A stretch of 7,120 nucleotides of DNA from an uncultured Clostridia bacterium (GTDB taxonomy: Bacteria; Bacillota; Clostridia; TANB77; CAG-508). The stretch lies in assembly GCA_948585895.1 (NCBI GenBank), contig CAPBNZ010000050.1:6447-13566 (forward strand), written 5' to 3'. Shown in pieces: positions 1 to 5,505 of the stretch (position 1 is the stretch's first letter; the number at the start of each line of letters is the position of its first letter). Both the position numbers and the translations under genes were made by a program. The notes beneath the pieces are model-generated. The model was not told the origin of the DNA. It searched no databases and saw only the letters and a program-made list of their open reading frames with translations.

Positions 1-3000
1 AAAAAGGAAAATCAACTGATCCTTTCTGTAAAAACTTTAATGAATTATTAAATGAATGGTTTACAATAAGAGCAGTAGCAGCTTATTCTGGTTCCCAAAG
101 AATTTACTATGTTGTTGATAATACATTAACCAGTTATGGGCGTACTTGGTCACATGAAACAGGTCATAACCAATGTAACTTCTTATTCTTTAAGAGAAAT
201 GGATTTAGACCAGTCGGTGGATGTAACAATAATGATGGATCAGGAACAGAGGATTATACAGACGGAAATACAACCCAAGGATTTGGAGATGGAGCCGTAA
301 ACTTTAACTTAAGTTATAATTATGATAGTAGTCAAGTAATCACTACAAACTTAACAACCGAAAGAATTAACTCTACAGAAAAAATAGAAAGTTATTATAA
401 AAGAATGTTTGAAGCCATAGACTTTTTAGACTATGCAGAAGCAAAAGCATTTTTACAATTAACACCAGAAGAACAAGCAAAAGTGGCAGTACAAATTTAC
501 TATCCAAATGCACCAGGAAATTATGCTAATGTAGGATGGAAACCAATTACCAAAGAAGAATTTGAAGAAATGGACTTAAAAACAGTGGAAGACATCTATG
601 ATAATCAAATTACCATTAAACCAGGTGTAACTAAACCAGTTACACAAACAGGTGAACAAGGTTTATATGGTTCAGAGCATATGTATATAAGACGTTGGTA
701 TCAACCATATAATGAAAAAGGAAGAACCCATTCTTATGGATTTACTTACACATCATGGCAAATGCTAGGAATTGGTGGATATGACGGAGGATATATAACC
801 TACTTTAGTGGAAAGAGTAATAATGACTTAGATGCCATTAAAAAAGTAACCAAAGACCCAGATATGACATGGAAGAAATTTAAAACAATGCGTTATGAAT
901 TGATGGAAGATAGTTGGAATACCATTCCATACTTAAATTCAGATGAATTAGTAGAAAAATATGTAGATGCATTAAAACTAGATGCTTCAAACAATGATAG
1001 AAATGTTAGCAGTAGTACGAATGTTAGAAGAGTGAACTACCATTACTTAAAACGTGTAACCGATGACTTTAGAGCAGAAGTATTAGATGGAAATATCCAA
1101 AAAGTTCATATCAAAACAGCAGAAGAATTTAAACAAAAATTAACCGAAAATCCTCGTGCTTACTATGTATTAGACAATGATATTGATTTCTCTAGCATAA
1201 CAGAAGGAAATGCTATTGTCGATGGATACTTTATGGGTAAACTAGATGGTGGAGGACACAAATTAACAGGAAATACAATTCCAATCTTTAATAACATTAA
1301 ATTTGCTTATATTTCTAACCTACAAGTAGAAAATAGTAATATAACAAGTAGTTTAACGAATGTAGGAGCATTTGCTAAAACACTAGAATATAGCCAAATG
1401 GAAAATGTACAAGGTAAAAACATTACCATATCTGCTACCAATAAACAAGTTGGTGGATTAGTTGGTAGTATGGCATATAGTTTTGTAAAAAATGTACATG
1501 TAACAGGAAGTAATATAGTAGGAACAACAAGAGTTGGAGGAATTGCTGGATATGCTGGTCAAAGCCAAGTAGAAGAAAGTACTGTAAATGGAAAAGCACG
1601 TTCAACAGGAAATGCAGCAGGAGGACTAATAGGAGAAATTTATAGTAAAGCAATCATTAGAAATTGTTATACAATAGGAGAAGTACAAGGAAACCAAGAT
1701 ATTGGTGGATTAGTTGGCTATGTTAATACCTCTTATATTATCAACAGTTTTAGTCATACAAAAGCTACTGGAAATGCTGGTATAGCAAGCTTTGTAGGGC
1801 AAACAACAAGTAACTCTATCATAAAAAATAATATTACTCTAGTAAATCAAACAGTAGGATATAAATTTGATGGTAGAACAGCTACTGATAAATTTACGAA
1901 CTTTAGTGGAAACTATGAAAATAAATCAAATGTAGGAAAATCAACAACAACAAGAGCAGGTATTGACTTTACAGGAAAAATTACAGAAATAGATGGAACA
2001 GAAGTTAAGAAAGAAAGCTTCTATACCAATACCTTAACTTGGGATAACAACATTTGGGACTTTAGCAGAGTGGCAAGTGGTGGATTACCAAAACTAAAAA
2101 ATGATGACCCAAATGATGTAGGAATAACAGGCGAAAGATATAGTATAACCAATGCAGAAGAATTTGAAAGCCTATTAAAAGAACATAGAGAAGCAACTTT
2201 TGTAATTGAGCAAGATATTGACTTATCTACTTTAGAAAGTACAACTACCATTATTGATGGTGTATTTATGGGAAGAATTGAAGGAAATAACCATACCTTA
2301 AGAGGAAACAAAGTACCAATTTTCCATACGGCTCGACATACCTATATTGAAAACTTGAAAATAGAAGGAAGTAACATCAATAAAAATGAAACAGATGTAG
2401 GAGCACTTACTAAAATAGCAGATAATATAGAACTTAAAAATGTAATAGGAAAAGATATTACAGTTACAAACAGAAGAGATGATACTGGTGGATTAATTGG
2501 TATTATGACATATGGTGACCTAGAAAATGTGCATATCATAGGAGGAAATGTAACAGGAATTAATCGTGTGGGAACACTTGCAGGATATGTTGGATATTCT
2601 AACATAAAGAAAAGTAGTAGTAATGGAACGGCTACTGGCACAGGTAATAATGTTGGTGGCTTTATGGGAGAAATCACCAATGGAACCATAGTTGAAAACT
2701 GTTATGCAAGAGGAACAGCGAAAGGAAACCAAAATGTAGGAGGATTTGTAGGACTATTAAGCAAGGCATCTACGGTAAGCAATTCTTTGAGTACAACAAA
2801 AGTAGATGGAACAGATAGCGTGGCAGGATTTGTAGGACAATCGATTACCAATTCTATTGTTAAAAACAACATAGCATTAGGAAATCAAGTTAGACAGCAC
2901 TATAAATTTGATGGTAAAACAGTTCAAGAACAATTAGAAAATTATGAAGGAAATTACGAATACGAAGGAAACAAAGGTATTGCTACTGGGGCAAGAGAAG

Positions 3001-5264
3001 ATATTGACTTTACAGGAAAAATAAGTGTAGCAAACAGACAAAATATAACAAGTAAAGACTTCTATACTAATACTTTGGGCTGGAATGACAACATTTGGGA
3101 CTTTAGTACAATTGCATCTTATAAGACACCAACCTTAAAAAATAATGACCCAAATGAAAGCGTCGAAATTGGAATACCAGTTCATACAATACGTACAGAA
3201 GAAGAATTCCAAACGTTAATAACACAATATCCAGATGAAAACTTTACATTAGAAAATGATATTGACTTATCTAACTTAGAAAGTACAACAACCATAATTA
3301 GTGGTGAATTCATAGGAGAAATCGATGGAAAAAATCATAGCTTAAAAGGGAATACGGTTCCAATCTTCCATACCATTCGTTATGCAAAACTTACTAATTT
3401 AAAATTAGAAGGAAGCAATATCAATAAAAATGAAACAGACGTAGGAGCATTTGCTAAAATAGCAGACAAAGTAGAAATCCGAAATCTAGTAGCAAAATAT
3501 ATTACAGTAACCAATAAAAACAATAATACAGGTGGCTTAATTGGTACAATGACCGCTAGTGATTTAGAAAATGTGCATATTATTGGAGGAAATATAACAG
3601 GAGCTGGTCGAGTAGGAATACTAGTTGGTTATGTAGGAACATCTCATATCAAAGCAAGTAGTAGTAATGGAATAATAGCAGCAACAGGCTCAGCTTGTGG
3701 AGGATTGGTAGGAGAAGCAATTAACAATACAATTATTGAAAATAGTTATTCTCTAGGAGATGCTAAAGGAAATCAAGACATAGGAGGATTAGTTGGAGTT
3801 TTAAGACAATCTAGTGTTATCAATTGTTTTAGTACATTAAAAGCACTTGGTAATGCAGGAGTTTCAGGATTTATAGGAAAAGCAGAGATGAATAGTATTG
3901 TTAAGAATAATATAGCATTAGGAAATCAAATGAAACAATACAAGTTTGATGGAAGAACTGCCAATGACCAGTTTGAAGGTTTTGAAGGAAATTACGAATA
4001 CGAAGAAAACACAGGAATTTCGACTTTAACAAGAGAAGGTATTGACTTTACAGGAAAAATAAGTGTAGCAACCAAACAAAATATTACCGATAGAGCATTT
4101 TATAGTAATACCTTAGGATTTGATACCGAAGTTTGGGATTTAAGCTATGTAAGCCAAGAATGTATTCCAAAACTAAAGAATTGGGATCCAAATGAAAAAA
4201 CACTAATCAATAAGATAGACACCTATCAAATACACTCAGTAGATGAATTTATAAGCTTAATCAATGCCCATCCAGATGGCGTATTTGATATTCAAAATGA
4301 CATAGACTTCTCAGGAAAAACATACACAATAGGAAGTTCTGTAGTGTCAGTATTCTATGGTGAAATCAGAGGAAATAACCATACAATAACAAACTTAACA
4401 AATGCAACCTTATTTGGACAATTTAATGGAAAAGTAGATGGTTTGAACATGGAAAATTACAATTTTGGAGCAAAATGGAAAAATGGATTTATTGATTGGA
4501 GTACAAGTAACCCATTGAGATCTAGAGTAGCAGCTTTTGCACTAAAAGCATCTAATGCAACATTAACAAACATGAAATTTACAAATATGGTTGTGTTAGG
4601 AAATACAACTGTTGCTGTCATAGTTGCAGAAGATGAAAATTGTACTTATGAAAATATTGATTTGAAACAAGTGTATTTAAATGGAAGAACCCGTGGAAAC
4701 CAAACTGCAGCAATGGTTGCTATTAAAGCAGGAGGAACCATTAAGAATTGTTATGTACAAGGCGAACTGTATGGAAGTGGTTTACAAAATGGTGGCGTAG
4801 TATCCTTAACGAAAGGAGAGGTTACCATTGAAAATGTAATAGCTAATATGTATGTAAGTTGTGGTTCAGCTACCAATGCAACAACTTGGGGGGGATTTGT
4901 TGCCAAAGTAGGAGATGGAAATTTAACAGTTAAAAATTCAGCTATGATTCATAAACTAGAACAAAATGGCAATCCAATTAACAAGTTTATAGCGACAGTA
5001 GCAGAAGGAGCAGTAGCAACTTTCCAAAATTGCTATGAAAATGTGCAAGCAAATGGAATTGCAAGTGATACCATAGAAGGCATTAAAACGGTTACCGATG
5101 AAGAATTATTAACCAAAGACTTCTATACCAATACCGTATGTCTAGATGAAAACATTTGGAATCTAGATAATATTACAGAAGAAGAGATAACAAGTGTAGA
5201 CAATCAACTTACCAAATTTATCACTTTTGGATTAAAGGTAAATGAAATGATTCATGAAGAATAA
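1..5264 (+). CDS. M26-like (IgA1 protease/Zmp type) zinc metallopeptidase with four C-terminal GLUG-repeat units, 5' partial
   Basis: The frame is open from base 3 to the TAA at 5262-5264, giving 1753 visible residues; the true start lies upstream. The ATG at 405 is internal, because homologous catalytic sequence precedes it without a stop. Residues 1-260 or so resemble the M26 C-terminal peptidase domain: HETGH at residues 51-55, a likely third zinc ligand Glu in GTEDYTDG at residue 83, then a family-like stretch YYKRMFEAIDFLDYAEA and a segment around GYDGGYITYFS. Residues 368-1753 are four tandem units of 345-348 residues, each like the M26 N-terminal region with GLUG motifs. By family knowledge these are secreted or wall-attached proteases that cleave host glycoproteins such as IgA1; the substrate here is unknown. 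The C-terminus (VNEMIHEE) has no LPXTG or membrane segment. In pneumococcal relatives the anchor is N-terminal, which would be off-window. Odd points are the repeats lying after the protease domain and the long spacing to the third ligand. Confidence -1.
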   Translation, partial: KGKSTDPFCKNFNELLNEWFTIRAVAAYSGSQRIYYVVDNTLTSYGRTWSHETGHNQCNFLFFKRNGFRPVGGCNNNDGSGTEDYTDGNTTQGFGDGAVNFNLSYNYDSSQVITTNLTTERINSTEKIESYYKRMFEAIDFLDYAEAKAFLQLTPEEQAKVAVQIYYPNAPGNYANVGWKPITKEEFEEMDLKTVEDIYDNQITIKPGVTKPVTQTGEQGLYGSEHMYIRRWYQPYNEKGRTHSYGFTYTSWQMLGIGGYDGGYITYFSGKSNNDLDAIKKVTKDPDMTWKKFKTMRYELMEDSWNTIPYLNSDELVEKYVDALKLDASNNDRNVSSSTNVRRVNYHYLKRVTDDFRAEVLDGNIQKVHIKTAEEFKQKLTENPRAYYVLDNDIDFSSITEGNAIVDGYFMGKLDGGGHKLTGNTIPIFNNIKFAYISNLQVENSNITSSLTNVGAFAKTLEYSQMENVQGKNITISATNKQVGGLVGSMAYSFVKNVHVTGSNIVGTTRVGGIAGYAGQSQVEESTVNGKARSTGNAAGGLIGEIYSKAIIRNCYTIGEVQGNQDIGGLVGYVNTSYIINSFSHTKATGNAGIASFVGQTTSNSIIKNNITLVNQTVGYKFDGRTATDKFTNFSGNYENKSNVGKSTTTRAGIDFTGKITEIDGTEVKKESFYTNTLTWDNNIWDFSRVASGGLPKLKNDDPNDVGITGERYSITNAEEFESLLKEHREATFVIEQDIDLSTLESTTTIIDGVFMGRIEGNNHTLRGNKVPIFHTARHTYIENLKIEGSNINKNETDVGALTKIADNIELKNVIGKDITVTNRRDDTGGLIGIMTYGDLENVHIIGGNVTGINRVGTLAGYVGYSNIKKSSSNGTATGTGNNVGGFMGEITNGTIVENCYARGTAKGNQNVGGFVGLLSKASTVSNSLSTTKVDGTDSVAGFVGQSITNSIVKNNIALGNQVRQHYKFDGKTVQEQLENYEGNYEYEGNKGIATGAREDIDFTGKISVANRQNITSKDFYTNTLGWNDNIWDFSTIASYKTPTLKNNDPNESVEIGIPVHTIRTEEEFQTLITQYPDENFTLENDIDLSNLESTTTIISGEFIGEIDGKNHSLKGNTVPIFHTIRYAKLTNLKLEGSNINKNETDVGAFAKIADKVEIRNLVAKYITVTNKNNNTGGLIGTMTASDLENVHIIGGNITGAGRVGILVGYVGTSHIKASSSNGIIAATGSACGGLVGEAINNTIIENSYSLGDAKGNQDIGGLVGVLRQSSVINCFSTLKALGNAGVSGFIGKAEMNSIVKNNIALGNQMKQYKFDGRTANDQFEGFEGNYEYEENTGISTLTREGIDFTGKISVATKQNITDRAFYSNTLGFDTEVWDLSYVSQECIPKLKNWDPNEKTLINKIDTYQIHSVDEFISLINAHPDGVFDIQNDIDFSGKTYTIGSSVVSVFYGEIRGNNHTITNLTNATLFGQFNGKVDGLNMENYNFGAKWKNGFIDWSTSNPLRSRVAAFALKASNATLTNMKFTNMVVLGNTTVAVIVAEDENCTYENIDLKQVYLNGRTRGNQTAAMVAIKAGGTIKNCYVQGELYGSGLQNGGVVSLTKGEVTIENVIANMYVSCGSATNATTWGGFVAKVGDGNLTVKNSAMIHKLEQNGNPINKFIATVAEGAVATFQNCYENVQANGIASDTIEGIKTVTDEELLTKDFYTNTVCLDENIWNLDNITEEEITSVDNQLTKFITFGLKVNEMIHEE
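153..251 (+). other. Zinc-binding active site of the M26-like peptidase
   Basis: Codons 153-167 read HETGH, an HExxH zincin motif preceded by WS and followed by NQ, as in the M26 pattern W(S/T)HExxHN. The two His would bind zinc and the Glu at 156-158 would activate water. The best third ligand is the Glu at 249-251 in GSGTEDYTDG. It matches the position of GPE in pneumococcal IgA1 protease but lies 28 residues after the second His instead of about 20. Motif identity is seen directly; ligand assignment is by analogy. Confidence -1.
1104..2138 (+). repeat. GLUG/M26_N-like unit 1 (345 residues)
   Basis: The unit opens with VHIKTAEEFKQKL, continues with YVLDNDIDFSSI, then F/MGKLDGGGHKLTGNTIPIF, and closes with FYTNTLTWDNNIWDF and LPKLKNDDPND. 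Between these lie GLUG-type motifs (VGAFAK, VGGLVG, VGGIAG, AGGLIG, IGGLVG, IASFVG) beginning at 1362, 1449, 1533, 1617, 1701 and 1782. Their spacing of 29, 28, 28, 28 and 27 residues is what stacked rungs of a beta-helix would give. The fold is an inference; the periodicity is read from the sequence. Confidence -1.
2139..3179 (+). repeat. GLUG/M26_N-like unit 2 (347 residues)
   Basis: The unit begins YSITNAEEFESLL and repeats the order of unit 1: an EQDIDLSTL segment, MGRIEGNNHTLRGNKVPIF, a run of GLUG-type rungs (TGGLIG, VGTLAG, VGGFMG, VGGFVG, VAGFVG), then FYTNTLGWNDNIWDF and LKNNDPNE. It is much closer to unit 3 than to unit 1, sharing for example the stretch SNINKNETDVGA and LENVHIIGGN at the same offsets. 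Confidence -1.
3180..4223 (+). repeat. GLUG/M26_N-like unit 3 (348 residues)
   Basis: The unit begins VHTIRTEEEFQTLI and carries the same landmarks: ENDIDLSNL, IGEIDGKNHSLKGNTVPIF, rungs TGGLIG, VGILVG, CGGLVG, IGGLVG and VSGFIG, and the closing FYSNTLGFDTEVWDL with IPKLKNWDPNE. At the DNA level it shares long near-identical blocks with unit 2. For example, the segment beginning at 3408 matches that at 2364, offset by 1044 bases, with only a few silent changes. This indicates a relatively recent duplication or ongoing gene conversion. Confidence -1.
4224..5261 (+). repeat. GLUG/M26_N-like unit 4, diverged terminal unit (346 residues)
   Basis: The unit starts YQIHSVDEFISLI and keeps QNDIDFSG, GEIRGNNHTITNL and the closing FYTNTVCLDENIWNL, so it is homologous to the others. 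The rung motifs have lost the glycine signature: VAAFAL (4527), VAVIVA (4611), TAAMVA (4704), NGGVVS (4788) and WGGFVA (4887). Spacing is still roughly 28-33 residues. The final LKNxDPN element is replaced by the protein C-terminus. It may act as a terminal cap or have a different binding surface; that role is inference. Confidence -1.
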
Positions 5265-5295
5265 AAGAGAAGTTGATAAAAATGGATAGAAAAAA

Positions 5296-5318
5296 GGGGC
5301 TGTAAAAAAAGTCTCACT
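5296..5318 (+). repeat. Candidate left terminal inverted repeat of the IS
   Basis: A GGGG-initiated tract followed by CTGT and a long A run stands out in an AT-rich spacer. It lies at the distance from the transposase expected for an IS end. Its complement is not found in the remaining sequence to the right, as expected if the right end is beyond base 7120. No target-site duplication can be assessed. Confidence -1.
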
Positions 5319-5350
5319 AAAAAATGAGTGAAGAAATTCACTCATTTTTT
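5319..5350. terminator. Bidirectional intrinsic terminator hairpin
   Basis: A perfect 14-bp stem pairs 5319-5332 (A6TGAGTGAA) with 5337-5350 (TTCACTCAT6) around a GAAA tetraloop (GNRA type). With A6 on one side and T6 on the other, it can terminate transcription from both directions. It would end the protease mRNA. If the IS left end is at 5296 it also belongs to the element and shields the transposase from read-through. Confidence -1.
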
Positions 5351-5356
5351 GTATAG

Positions 5357-5454
5357 AAAAAAGCCTATATTTATTGAAAAATAAGGCCTTTATGGTATAA
5401 TTTATATATGAAAACAAATAACTATACCAATAATAATTATAAACCAAAACAATA
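5357..5454 (+). repeat. Direct repeat copy A of the transposase promoter/start region
   Basis: This is the first of two adjacent copies, offset by 98 bases, that share hairpin, -35, extended -10, ATG and the codons for YKPKQ. Hand alignment from the hairpin loop to the KPKQ codons gives roughly four fifths identity. Differences concentrate just after the ATG. Confidence -1.
5374..5401 (+). promoter_or_regulatory. Promoter A (upstream copy), leaderless type
   Basis: TTGAAA (5374-5379), a 16-base spacer, and TATAAT (5396-5401) with TG at 5393-5394 (extended -10) make a near-consensus sigma-70/SigA promoter. The ATG follows at 5408, six bases after the -10, so transcription should start at or next to the start codon. 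An inverted repeat (5368-5372 with 5379-5383, plus outer GCC/GGC) overlaps the -35. Confidence -1.
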
Positions 5455-5455
5455 A
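5408..5455 (+). pseudogene. 15-codon abortive copy of the transposase N-terminus
   Basis: This tiny frame reads MKTNNYTNNNYKPKQ and then stops at TAA. It matches the real transposase start MKNPINTNKYYKPKQ in length and in the YKPKQ end. It is the coding part of duplicated copy A. Translation of it as a leaderless leader peptide is possible but unproven; a decayed remnant of a duplicated or related IS end is the simpler reading. Confidence -1.
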
Positions 5456-5457
5456 AA

Positions 5458-5489
5458 AAACGCCATAATTATTGAAAATTAAGGCGTTT
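5458..5489. promoter_or_regulatory. Inverted repeat enclosing the transposase -35 box
   Basis: The stem AAACGCC (5458-5464) pairs with GGCGTTT (5483-5489), followed after one A/A mismatch by TAATT (5466-5470) with AATTA (5477-5481). The six-base loop ATTGAA overlaps most of the TTGAAA -35 box. In copy A the inner stem is TATTT/AAATA, so one pair is changed on both sides while pairing is kept. A symmetric operator for a repressor or the transposase is plausible; this is inference. Confidence -1.
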
Positions 5490-5499
5490 ATGGTATAAT
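5472..5499 (+). promoter_or_regulatory. Promoter B of the transposase, leaderless type
   Basis: TTGAAA (5472-5477), 16-base spacer, TATAAT (5494-5499), with TG at 5491-5492 for an extended -10. Only TATTAC separates the -10 from the ATG at 5506, and no Shine-Dalgarno sequence precedes the start codon. The mRNA is expected to begin at about the ATG itself, so translation would be leaderless. Confidence -1.
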
Positions 5500-5505
5500 T
5501 ATTAC

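Noticed and set aside
405..407. ATG at 405 as start of the large protease gene
   Set aside because: The frame is open to the left edge and encodes the HETGH active site and other family-like sequence before this codon, so 405 is an internal Met.
1435..2732. Minus-strand open frames opposite the GLUG units
   Set aside because: They are shadows of a repetitive, AT-rich plus-strand gene: low-complexity Leu/Ser/Phe-rich products with no recognisable domains, recurring opposite the repeats.
1104..5261. Repeats as a CRISPR array or other noncoding array
   Set aside because: The periodicity is at protein level, in frame, with variable DNA and 84- or ~1040-base periods; there is no short constant repeat with unique spacers.
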